From the NCBI GenBank assembly GCA_037576195.1, contig CM075102.1, positions 14,752,745 to 14,816,744 of the forward strand: a stretch of DNA of 64,000 bases, written 5' to 3'. Of this stretch, positions 1-11,804 are shown piece by piece. Below the pieces are notes generated by a model that saw nothing but the letters and a program-made list of their open reading frames with translations, was not told the DNA's origin and made no database searches. Source of the stretch: Phytoseiulus persimilis (lineage: Eukaryota; Arthropoda; Arachnida; Mesostigmata; Phytoseiidae). Numbering within the stretch: position 1 is the first letter of the stretch; every line of letters starts with the position of its first letter. A program made the translations under genes and the position numbers.

Positions 1-2237
1 AGCGAGTGAGATGATCGAGAACAATTCTTCTACATACTCCGGAGACGATGGTAATCCGATGGAGACTCAAGGGGAGCAGCGGGACCGGAGTCTCCATGAG
101 CGGCTCTGGTCCGTTATCAGGGGTACAGGTGGTGTTCTTGTGGTAACGAAGCTACGGCTGATAATTTGCTAAACTGAGAAGCGCCGTCAAAGGAGATGAA
201 GTCTTCTTTCTTCCAAAACGGGGAGTCGCCCGCGCGCAATGTTGTTTTTCGTTATCTAACACGCTGATTCGTTACACAAGATGAACTTTGCCGTCCTCGT
301 GCGTCTTCGCCGGCTCCAAGGGCAGGCAACACCAACGGCAGAGGGCGACTGCGCCAAAAAAAACACAAGCAACAAAGAGCCAGAATTTCGGAGAGGAAAA
401 AAAGTTAACAAATTTGTCGATCAAATCCGCGACCGAGATAAAATCACATTTGACGAGATATCGATCCGCGCCCATCCATCGAACCTCCTACCCATCCGTC
501 TATTCAGCCTTACGCCGACACGTCGCTTCGGATTATCGGGTTATCTTCTGTTTAACTGTTGTTCTGTTCGGAGTTCCTGACGCGCTCAGGCGAACTCCTC
601 CCTGGAGCCGCCAAAGAGAGAACTTTGGGGGGCATGCAGCGTCAATTTGTGATCTTCGAGATGCCCGCGCTTCACCTGATCGTGTCGTGACTACAAATGA
701 TGTTAGACAGACAGTTCTTCGTCGACGCGGCCTTTTCGGTCGATATTTACATCTAGGAGGCGCTCATGAATCGAGCCGGATCGCCCACACTCTCGACTAA
801 CGGTTGTACAAGTTTTCGACTTCGGTGCCGCCGCCAACAACAACAGAAGCACAACCGCCAAGCAGTAGCTTCAGAAGTATCACGGCGGCGACGTCTCCTC
901 CGACATCTCCCGCCGGGCCGATCCGAGCAGAGCAGCGGGGATTCCTTCGGCAGCTTCCGACGGGTTACTACTGAAGGAGTCGACCGTTGCTTCCACAGAA
1001 AATCGTTCTGATCAACATAAATTCACTTCGCCTCAATTTCTATAGGTATCGCGGCACCTATGACGAATACAGAGATAATATCCTCCATGGAAAGCCGACT
1101 CTGGCTCAGTTCGAGCGAGGTTTCGGCTGACTTCGAGCGAGACTTCGGCTCTGGAGGCTACACCATCAAACTTGTCACGCGCCCTGGACTTGTAGTGAAA
1201 ATCGGGAGCGTTGTGCTCTTCCTAGTACCGAAGTTTTCCTGAACGTTTGCCGGGCGCTGCTCGGGCTACTCTATACACGACGCGCCGGGCGGCCGAATAA
1301 AATTCGTTAGCTTCGATACGGGAAGACGAAATGATCGATATGATGACTGGTAATTTTTCCTTGTATGTTTCTTCTAATTTTTTCTTTGCTAGAAGAAAAG
1401 CGAGATCTCGATTTGGCCGCAGGAAACGAGATACAGTCACCGTCCTACGTGGTTGGGCCGCGCCGTGTAATGTGTGTTTGTTTTCAGCGACGAACGATCG
1501 TCGCCATGTTTGCTGTGTACTGATGGATCGGGGACGATTTTAATTTTGTTCAAGAATGAAGAAGACGAGAAAAAAAAAGTAATTATCCTTGAAATTTATC
1601 GAATACGGTAATTATTGGGAAAGCAGCCGCACCGGCAACCGAGGGAGGAATGGGAGCGCGGTCCGATGTAGAATCCAAGCACAATCATCCAACCAGCGCC
1701 GAAATGTCCATTAATATGATTTTGAATTTTAGCCTCAAAAAATCATCGAACGCGTCGACAACAGACGACAGCACGTGAAGGGAAGATTCCTTTTTCATTT
1801 TATTCCGACAAACGTTTATCGGCTGCATCGTTGGTGTCATGAACCTTGGATCCTCGGTTCGGCTCTTCGATTTTCCTCAGTTTCGATTCAAAAGCGGTCC
1901 AACCGCATCTTCGATCAAGCGAGTGAATAAATCGAGCTGTAGAAGCGGCGGCGACCACTTCCTCGAGTGAATAGATTGTGTTTGATTTTCTCCACGTGGA
2001 ATCCGAGACGGCAGTAATTCAAAAAATGAAGGACTGGGATCCTCATCATCTCCGACAAAACGAAGCTCGCAAATCGAAAGCTCTCAGGGTATCGAGCGAG
2101 CGCCGACGTTGGAAAGTGCTTTCTGTATATTACTGGGTCGAATCTCTCGAGTCATCGTTCGATCATTGCTCAGCTAACAATTAGAAGCTGCTCTGAGATT
2201 TTTTCTGGATCGATTTCCTCGTTATTCCGTCGAAACG
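1..2237. other. no confident gene
   Basis: Only short frames. On the plus strand there is a strong acceptor-like tract at 1350-1390 (ending TTTGCTAG) followed by about 20 protein-like codons (EKRDLDLAAGNEIQSPSY) and a second acceptor at about 1487. On the minus strand a T-rich tract at 366-430 resembles an intron end. Neither could be built into a gene. Confidence 0.4.
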
Positions 2238-2522
2238 GTGCCATATACCTCAGCTCGATTTAAGCCAGCATACCTGCCCATCTCGCTAGACCCTGAACCA
2301 ACAAGACTCTCGGAGGTAAAAGACATCCGCTTCCAAAGGTTGAGAGCTGGTTGTGGTCAGCTCTCTTCTTCTTCGGAAGCACCGCAGGATCCATTGGCAG
2401 AACATATCAGTGAAACTTTGGAGCTTACCATTCATCCCTGTACAGTTGTCTTGGGCTCGGACGTGGCGGGCTGGAGCTCGTTGCAAGATTGTCATGGAAA
2501 ATCTCGCCTGCCATTTCAATGA
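2238..2522 (+). CDS. weak open frame with internal splice-like sites
   Basis: Ninety-four codons, open through an acceptor (ATACCTCAG at 2256) and a donor (GAG|GTAAAA at 2318). The product includes RFKPAYLPISLDPEPTRLSE. A 186-codon frame overlaps on the minus strand but starts with TTG. The strand is undecided. Confidence 0.13.
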   Translation: MPYTSARFKPAYLPISLDPEPTRLSEVKDIRFQRLRAGCGQLSSSSEAPQDPLAEHISETLELTIHPCTVVLGSDVAGWSSLQDCHGKSRLPFQ

Positions 2523-5500
2523 TTGAAGAGCATGTCCGCCTACTTCAAAATCCTCATAAAGGGTGCCCGTCCATACGCGAGAACACGATAATCCCTGCGA
2601 GCTTGCGAGTCGGGAAGAAGACTGACCGATAGCCCGGACACCCTCTAGAACATCAAGATTCCAAGGAAAACAGAGAACCTCGCTGTCACCGTTCAACCGA
2701 GCTGAGACGAAATTCTGAAAACACAATTCTTGAAAGATCTCTGATCCTGAACAGAACGTTCCCGGTAGCCAGTTCGCCGAGCTTAACTTTGGACAGAACA
2801 ATCCCAGAGCGCCAAAGAACTCGCTATTGAAGACATCAGCGAGCAATCAATGGCAATTAGTGGCAGTGTTACAAATGGCGGCTTGGCTGTCAGCGACGAC
2901 ACTTGCTCAGTCTCGTCAAGAAAGAAAAAAGAGACGATCGCGTTTGTTCGTCACAGTGCTTCTGGAGTGGCTGCCGCCGTGTCGGGTTCGGTGTTGATGC
3001 TCTGGATGTTGATGGTCATGTTTTCCCACGAGCAGCGGTCGCAGCCATCGCCAGGGGCGTCTCTTCGCTGGCTGCTCATCGTTTGATGCTCGTTGTCGAT
3101 AGACAACAACGGGTTCTGGTGGTCATCTAGTTACAAACTGGGCGCTAGCAACAACTTAAACATTTGGGCGATTGGAGACACCCAAACATCATCGACAGAC
3201 AAATCGACGACAACAATAACTGCGTGCCATCGAGGGAGACAGTTTGACCGAACAGGCAAGCGACCGATGTGCGGTCTGACGGACGGACGGACGAACGGAC
3301 GACGAGTCAGCAATAGAAAATAAAAGACCATCGGCCAGACTGATGACTGTGTTCATCTCCGCCTTGGGGTTTAAACATGGCTCTTCAATTTGCCGAGAAT
3401 TCTTCCTTCCTTTCCTCTTTATGGCCGTTGTCGCTGATAGCTGTTTTTTTTTGTCTCGCCGGTCTGCTCGCCGGCGACCTTGCCTGTCAAACGCCGATTC
3501 ACGCAGCACGCGTACTCACTCACTCAGCAGCTTGCGAGTTCACAGAGGAATCCACAGGTTCTGATCTCTCGATCAGGGAGGAGACGAATAGTCACAAGAT
3601 AACACAAGCAACGGGGCCCATGGAGATAATGTCTGCCGTGTCACGCAGAGTACCTCGATCCTCGTCAGTGCCACCATCGAGAGGTTGCATGATATACCTG
3701 GAATCGAGAGTCCTCCGAGAGAGTCTGAAGAACAGAAAATCATCCCAGAGGCCGCCACGAATGACTTCCGCGGATTTCGTGCACACAGCTCTCTCCGTCC
3801 TCCAGAACATGAAAGATTGTAGCAGAGAGGACGGAACTTGGAAATTTCCATCGTTTGCAGCTCCTGCTGCTTGCTCGTGCGCATGGTGATTATCGCGATC
3901 CGAAAGATCTCGATCCCTATCTTTGCGACTTCAGACCATCAAGCGTTGTTATCTTGTCATGCGGGACCTAATAAATCGGAACTTTCCGATTGGGTAATGT
4001 TCTCAATCTTCAAAAACCACGTTCTATATTGCTGCGATCATTGGCTATGATAATATACTTCCAGTCATGCCTCTTTCGCAAAAAATTATACTGACCGTTC
4101 TTATGACTGTCAGAGATAACGCCGAGGATTTGCTGACATAGTTACCGATCCGCCATAGCACGAACCAGAGCCGGAAGAGTGTCGTGTCAATGAGACCGGA
4201 ACGTTCGAGTGCGACTCGTTTCTCGACTGAGGTTCCTCGTTTCTTCCCTCGAATAGAAACTCGGTATAGAGTGAAGAACGTGATCACAGGAACCCCGAGG
4301 AGATTGAAGCAAGCTGAGCCTGGGAAGTGATGCTCAGGTCTCCGTCCTCAACCCGGAAATTCGGCCATGATGAGAGATCCGATTCGGGTTTTCTGCACGA
4401 ATGACGTTGGGTCGCACGGACGGCGTGCTCATGAACACCGTCAACTTAACGTTCTCTGAGAGCGCTTTCATCCAGAAAGAACTCCGTCTTTCATGGCGTT
4501 CGAGAACCGAGGTGGGGCTGAAATTGAGGAAACCGCACGCCATCTCGATATTGCGTAGTATTTTTGTAGATTGCTATCTCGATAGTTCTCCATGATGATG
4601 ATCACAGCTCTTATCAACGATATCAATTTTCTATGGAGAAATTTCACCGACTCCGCACTGAGAGAGCACCGTTTATCCAGTCGTGAAGTCGATCAATCGC
4701 GTATTCGACCCATCAATCAAGACACAGAGGTATCATGATAACGCGAAAGCGAGAAAACAGATATTCAGAGAAAGAGGGAAGAAATTCGTCCCGAAAGAGG
4801 CCGTACGCACTGATTTCCATGCAAATGTCAGTCCGTACCCTTTGCCATCAAGCGGACCGGGCGGCTTCAGTCCACCATACGCCGTTCAGTCATCAGCGGC
4901 GGCAGCGGAAATTCTTTTTAATTTCAAATTGCTAAACGCCGAGCCTCCCCCAAAAACTGGGAGACCTCTGACCTTGTTGGCATCGTCGTGATACGGCTCG
5001 TATCGTGGCTGAAATTTTCTTAAAATTCCCGTCAGCGACGTAATTGAGCCGAAATTCGGCTTCGGTTTGTGTGGCGTTGCATCGACGAAAGAAAACGAGC
5101 GGGAAGAAAATGAAGAAAGAAAAAAAACACAACATCATCTTCACGGTATGGCCTGCTCGCCAGCCAAACAGCCAGCCCGCGTACGATCGCTGTGGCCCGG
5201 TTGTAAAAAGCATTCCTCTTAATTTCACCCCTGCGATTTTTTTAATGATGTGAAATGACTCGTATGAAATTGGCTCCGGCCGAAACACGAGCGGGGAAAA
5301 AGAAAAGGATGTCGTGGTGGGATACGTCGATTCACCGTCGTCATGGGACAGACGACGAGCTCCATCTTCCCTCGTGAGGATGAATATTTACCGATTGATT
5401 TCGAGCGCTGAGAGCATTTTCAATGAAGGCGAGAGAAATCAGGGCGGGACCCGACTCGGGAAGCATGGGGCTCGAGGAGCCGCTGCGTCGCAAGCCTCGA

Positions 5501-6609
5501 ACGCGGTGAGCGCTGTGCGTCAGGTTCCCTTCCAAAAGTGACAGCAACTATCGCGAGCCACCTCGAGCCTGGCATGGAAACGTCAATGGAGACGCCACGT
5601 CACGAGCCTCCGAATTCACAGCTTCTGGAGAGGGAACGCGCAATCGATCCGAACCGGAGTCGAAACCTGCACTCCACGATTCGACTGGAATTGAGTCGGA
5701 GAAGTGCTCTGATTGATTCATGGGCGCTGTATCCGTGAAATCTTTTCCTTAAAGACTGCCATCTCTCGTTGATGTGTTCAGTTTTCAGACGATGCGATGA
5801 GTCGATTGCGCGCACCTGAGGCGTTGAAGCGATGTTTATCTTGTTCTTTTGGAACGAGCCAACGACTGATCCGACCAGCGAATGATCCAACCAGCGAACG
5901 AACGCCCGAGCTAGCGGAAGAACCACCGAGCTAGCTCTGCCCACTTTTGTTTTTAGGGCGGATTGATGCAGTGTGTTTTATCGAAATATGTCTGTCGATG
6001 CGTGTGGGTATTGAATGGAATGAGCTCAATGGGACGAGAAGGAATCTAGAAAAGACCAAACAAACCAGCTTTGTTTATTGAAGGACTGAAGTCGTTTTTA
6101 TTCGAACGTTTCATTGTGCTTGTGACGGCTCCGGATCCGCGACCGATGTCGCTGGCGGTGCTTCTATAGCCGTTATGTCGGCCGGCTTAAACACCGGTAG
6201 TCCACGTAGGTCCTATTATTGAACGGGAATCGACGATTTATCGATTGGGATCTGGGCGATTAATTGGCGGCCTACGGTGTTCGGAGGGTGTCCAGACGCT
6301 CAAGCGAAGCAGCGGGGAACGTCATCGTGCACGTGGAAAGCTCTTCACAGGAGCTGCTCCCCGAATCACGAGCATCCGAGCGGACAGAAAGAGGAAAACA
6401 AGAAATGAACAACTGAAGCGAGTGTAAGGCAATATGATCCCTCAGCGAGGGCGGCGGCGGCAGAATCACAAAGACGCAAAGAGTTTCTTCATTTCGCCGT
6501 TCAAATGCAAATCCTCAATGAACAGCAGCGGTCGTATGAATTATTAACATCAATGCAGCAGCTGACGACGATCATTTAAATTAGATCATTTTTATTTTTC
6601 TTGTTAAAG
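2523..6609. other. no confident gene
   Basis: Short overlapping frames on both strands, a GACG short repeat at about 3277-3304, and an acceptor-like TTCAGTTTTCAG at about 5790. Nothing recognisable. Confidence 0.4.
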
Positions 6610-6927
6610 GACCTTATCATCGTTATTAACAGAACCACCACCAGCAGCGCCGGCAGCGAAGCAGGCTTTGTGGCCCGTGGAGTTGTAGGGCAGGCCAGCC
6701 TCGTGGGATCGCTCCTTTCTGATGTTAATATGTTTACAATGAACGTCGTCTTCCTGGATGATGACGGCGCCCTAGGACGCCGTCACAGAAAATTCGGTCT
6801 TCTCTTTATCTGGCGAGCCAGCCGGTGCTTGTCCATAGAGCTTGTCCAGCTTCTATACAAATCAAAAGTTGAATTATTCCAACATCCTATATGGTGCCGC
6901 GAGTTGACGGGAAGAAGACTCCGACAG
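6610..6927 (+). CDS. possible internal exon, 106 codons, phase 0 at both ends
   Basis: A strong acceptor (TTTTTATTTTTCTTGTTAAAG) ends at 6609, and a strong donor CAG|GTGGGA begins at 6928. The frame is open between them and in the same phase. The product would start DLIIVINRTTTSSAGSEAG. The opposite strand also has a plausible C-terminus, with a hydrophobic helix (SLPALLVVVLLITMI), a basic tail and TAA at 6576-6578. Only one strand can be right, or neither. Confidence 0.22.
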
Positions 6928-9900
6928 GTGGGAGCGATGCCAAATCACAAAAGGGGCTCGCCCCGAGCGAGAAGAATCAAAACCTCAGCAATCCTGGAAC
7001 GGGATTCTGAGAAGCGGGGGTCAGTCCAAGGTGGCGTTCATCGTGGCGAAAGGTAATGAAACCGAGCATCGAAAGTTGCAGAAAGTATGCCGACTGAAAA
7101 GGGAATCTATCAGGCGATGGAGGAAGAGAGTCGAGAGGACCACTGATGGAAGTCGGGCGGAATTACGGAGACTCGGCTGGAGTCAACGTAGAAGAGAGAG
7201 CTGAGAGGAGGATTATTGATGGAACGGGAGGGAGAGCGATGGAGGGGTTTCTCCAGACCGTGAGGGGAAACATCGATTTCGTTGAGAGAAATCGCGGCTG
7301 GGAAGAAGACTGCTGCGCTCCCTCACCGCGAGGGGAGGGCGAATCCGAGACAACGTTGCGATGGATGCATCGATTGGCGTATGGATGGAGGTTCGAGGAT
7401 TCGGAGGGAGAGGCAACACAGGAGATCCAGAGCTAGATAAAATCAGGAGAAAACCGTTATCCCCATTGACAGAGCAGGTTCCTCTAGTGATGTTCTGAGG
7501 TTAACTACCGCAAGTGGATCCATCTGGTCGCACAGTTAGATGAGTGGTACCCGATATAATTGAGTAATTTTTTTTCGCTTCATGCGAAAGCAAAAGAGAA
7601 GAGAAAAGGATCAGCGTGCGTTGGCGAAATCGTTGAATGGACGATCCCGAACAGTCAGTTTTCGGAACTGACCGCATCGGGGAAATTGTGATGGAAAAGA
7701 TCCTGTACGCATTCCAGTGTTCTGCATCGATCCGCCGAACACATCGACGCCAGGAGCTCGACTCCTAGTGAAACACTCAAATGAAACGACAAGGAACCGA
7801 AAGGTCCTACTGACCTTTGCTTTCCGGGATTGAGCCCGGTCTCCCTGACGGATGGGACACCGCTCGGTCGCGCGGGTCGCTTTCTTGGGCTCCCAAACGT
7901 CCGGCTGGTCCGCTGTTCGCTTGTTGTTTTCCATCGAGAAGCGTGGGTGTTTGCCGGCGATTGGCCGAGGAAATGAGCGGATGAAGCATCGATTCAACAA
8001 AAAAAATTTGATCGGGAACACCGATCGTCCAGCGAGTGGTTTACAAACTGACTCGTCGTGTTTACCCATCTAAGAGCTGGTCCTCAACCTCACCCTCCCA
8101 GAGCAGATCGCGCCGCCGGCCGCCGACCGGCGTGCCGGCTGGTTATCCGTCACAGTTGTCCAGCAAACAGAGATGCGATTTACAATTTGGCGAGCACGCT
8201 TTAATGGTCGGCCAATTGTTAGGTTAAATTTCTCCGCTGCCCTGTCCATCACTGTCGCTGGCAAAACGTCTCAATTATTGATCGCCACCCCTAGAGAACG
8301 ACTGCGCACGGACAGACGGGCCGAGGGACTCGGGTGGAAGATAGAGAAATTGTCCGCGGCTGCTGCATGTCGGTACGCGAGCACATAGAGCATCATCCTA
8401 CATTCAGTGATCGGCTTTGATGTGAGCGAGCGAGCGAGAATCAAGTCAGCCAGTCCCTCATCGTCGAGCAATGATCATCCTTCCTCCTCAATAGGGGCTT
8501 CAATCTATTTCGGATCCGTCTCTGTGAGCGAAGTTACAATCGCAGGGTTTTTCTTTACGAACAAATTCACAGGAGATCAATTATTATTCGCTGGTTGGCC
8601 AACGTGGAATGCACTCCTCATTCTACGGCGATCAGCTGGGCCAATATAGGCAGTCGGCCGTGGTCGATGCCGTAGACGTGTAGTCCTCGTCGCCTCGTTC
8701 CTCTGGTAGACAGACGAGCCCGCTCTGGGCCCGCTGGGGAACCGGAGCCGCGTGATGAAGACCGCGACTATTTTCCTACGTGGAGGATTCTTTCGGACCT
8801 GTTACGGCCTAGCGTCTCACGAAAATCCAGAGCTGGGACCTGGGCCAGATGAAAACAGGGAATGGCATTTCAGACGACCGGAAATGAAAAAATGGAAGAA
8901 TGCGAACAACGCGCTTGGTTAAACACGGACGATTTCATGGTAATTTGTATTTGGTTTGGAATTAAAGAGTTGCAACAGAGTCTCCAGAAAAAAAATCGAT
9001 TCAACCAACTCGAAATATTGGGTCAGGTCTAAATGCGCGCCCAAGTCATGTCGAACACGACAGAGTTGCGTATCTGGAACTCTGATTGGTTGACTCAGCG
9101 ATTATTGTGAATGCGTAATTTGAAAGTTTTTGTGGCGCTCGATTCCCGAGCGGAAACCAACTTATGCTGCAGAAAAAGCGGGGGATCCGGGAGCAATCCC
9201 GGGACGCGTCTTCGCGACCGGACAGATATCACAAGGCCTTTTCCAAGCCCGATGACGAATGGAATTGAATCACGGCCTCATCCGCAAGTGTGAAAACATC
9301 CCGAACGAAGCCAAACACGCCTTCAAGCAGATGATACCCTCCGATGATCGATCGCAAACTGAGCACAGGCAAATTAGTTTGCCGGAGGACGCGGTCTGGG
9401 AGAAATCAACGCAGCATCCGGAGCTTCTTCGAGATCCTGAGAATTCGTGATTCCTCCCGACGGCTGGATGCGACTGCAAATTAAGATTGAAGTGTGACAG
9501 ATTCGGAAAGACAAACAGAACGGCATCGCTACTCAGAGCAAACGCGATTGAGAAATCACCACCGACGCCAAGGCAAACTCAGATCGCCGGAGCTCGAGCA
9601 GCCAGGCACGCGGACAGATAGACAATCTGTGTCAATATGACGCGCTCGAGTTGCAGCAGCTGAAGTTGTGGGCAACAGCGGCAGCGCCAGATTGGTCTGT
9701 CAGTCCGACGGAATCAGACGTTCGTTCCTTTTCCGAGAGCTCAAGCCCTGCTGTCGGAGACTGTCGGAACACCATGTTTTTCTCAAAGTCGAATCATATC
9801 CTCTCGAGTACCATGATTCATTTTTGTGACACAATCGCGGACCTATTATCGCTCAACTCGTGATTATCTTGGAAATATCAAATGTCTGTCCAGAAATATT

Positions 9901-11300
9901 CGCACCTTCCCTGCCGAACCGACTGTGAATCGGAGCAGCGACTGGGGCGCAATGATGGAAAAAATTAAACGACGGAAGGAATCGCGAAATTATACGAATA
10001 GCGTGTTTATGGAAATTTTTCATCGGTTGATTTCATAGGAGAAATTTCGTCGGTAATTCCCCTCTCGGACTCCTTTCCAATTCCCGACGTGAAGGGCTCC
10101 GGGTTCGAATTTATCAACGCTGTTTATTCAGGTAATAAATCGCTGAAGCGCCTCTCAAGCGCTTGAAGCGATTCCTGGGGGAAAGTCGGATTGACAAAAA
10201 AGGATAACGAGAGCTTGATTCGCAATGAACGAGATTGCTATCGAACGGTTAATACTAACACTGACCAACCGATAGAGCGAATGAATGGACAGAATAATGA
10301 ATGAACGAAGAAATGGATAAGCGACCCAATCATATTCAGAATCCAACGTGCCAATCCGTCTCTTCGAACTGGTATGGTATGGAACAATTTCGTCGATCCC
10401 ATACAATACGAGTCGCCTGAAGTCACGAGCGTCGTCGCTGACGGCAAGAGGACCGTTGGAATGTTAGGTACGTAATCTGCCGCCGTTCTTGGTCGCTGCT
10501 GATTGTCGAAGTCTGGTTCTGGCAACGCTTTGAAAAGTTGTCTGATTCGAAATTGAAACTCGAGTTATCGAAGACTCTGACCGGCAACAAAGACCAGAGC
10601 CAGAACAGAAAACAGCTACAGGGGCTGCGTTTTCACGGAATTCGTATAGGATTTGTTTTTCATAAGGTTTCGCCTTTCCGTCCTCCTGTTTCATGCGACG
10701 CTTTCTTCGCTCGCCGAAGATTCGTCCGAAAACGCCATCTTATCCACCTCGCGATGGCTGGAACAGTTCCTGAGATTGTCACTATCGCAACCAGCGCGAA
10801 CAGTTGACAGAAAATAGTGGTCCGAAATACAAACAAAACTCTTTGTGTCGTTAACTGAGATCGTGTCAAGAACGAGAAATCCGATCGAATCGGAATGTTC
10901 TTTCTCGTCGTCCTCCACAGACAGAGTTAAGGGATGGCCGCGTCGGAAATAATTCCCGACGTAGGTGCTCGTAGAATGGTTCAAATTCGTCCGATTCGAC
11001 TCGCCGTCTCAACCCGATCAGGTCACGATTTCAATTTGTCTCTTTTATATTCATGTGATTGCGTCCCTTCATATCGTGAATTTCCCGCCGCTTCCAAGAT
11101 GACGCCTAGCGAGAAGTTACGATAACGGAGATAATTTCGGGAATCGAGTTTTCTCCAAAAAAAATAAGTGTTTCCATCCTTGAAGCCTACGAGGTGATTT
11201 TTCTCGCGCAAACTCGAGTTGTTGATGGGTGGCTCGATCGTTCTCTCTCGAAGGGAATTCCCTTTTTGTTTAAAAAACGGCGCCGCCGCGTAAAGCTCGC
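6928..11300. other. no confident gene
   Basis: Short frames only. On the minus strand at 10660-10984 two frames overlap, one with a hydrophobic helix followed by a basic tail (ALVAIVTISGTVPAIARWI), flanked by splice-like sites. I could not choose between them. Confidence 0.35.
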
Positions 11301-11452
11301 CCCACCACGCAGCAGGTGCCGCTCAAGATGCTGGCGTAAATAGCAGAAGGACGGGCAGGCGGGTGGGCCGCCTCGAGCGCGAGCTACCTGGTCAACATCA
11401 CCATCCAGCTGGGAAGTGTTGGCGGCTACTCTTCAGTTCCTTTGCTTACGCG

Positions 11453-11804
11453 ATGAATTCGTTCCGTTTGTTGGTCAGAGCGCCGAGTACACACACGTGA
11501 GCTCAGACACACGGTGAACTTGTACCGCTAACCGTTTGAATTCGCCGTCTCCGCTACAAACGTTTGTTTAAATTCTGCCAACTGTAACGTTTCTGACAGA
11601 GACAACTTCGTTAAAACAATTTCTGATTCAGACACGCGAACGAGCTCCCGCCTCAAACTCGAAGGACTGAATCGCGGGAAATCCCTGAACAACGGAAAAA
11701 TCATGATCGAGCAATCGGCGAAGAAGTCCCTCGAGGCGTCGGAGCGACGGAGAGCGCGTTCCGTGATTTATCGGAGCGGCCCGCGCAAGCCAAGACGCCA
11801 CTGA
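11453..11804 (+). CDS. predicted two-exon small basic protein (82 aa)
   Basis: Exon 1 (11453-11496) starts at an ATG 19 bases after an arthropod initiator-like TTCAGTT and ends at donor GTGAGC. The intron (11497-11599, 103 bases) ends in a pyrimidine-rich TTTCTGACAG. Phases match, and exon 2 (11600-11804) stays open for 67 more codons to TGA. The N-terminus (MNSFRLLVRAPSTHT) has Arg and hydrophobic residues without acids, like a mitochondrial presequence. The C-terminus is strongly basic (ERRRARSVIYRSGPRKPRRH). I recognise no family. The call rests on splice consensus, phase agreement and protein-like composition, so chance is possible. Confidence 0.4.

Noticed and set aside
272-475. Minus-strand single-span membrane-like frame
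   Set aside because: The hydrophobic part again coincides with a T-rich tract ending in GGCGCAG, an intron-like feature.
2286-2846. 186-codon frame on the minus strand
   Set aside because: Starts with TTG and competes with a plus frame over the same bases; no domain.
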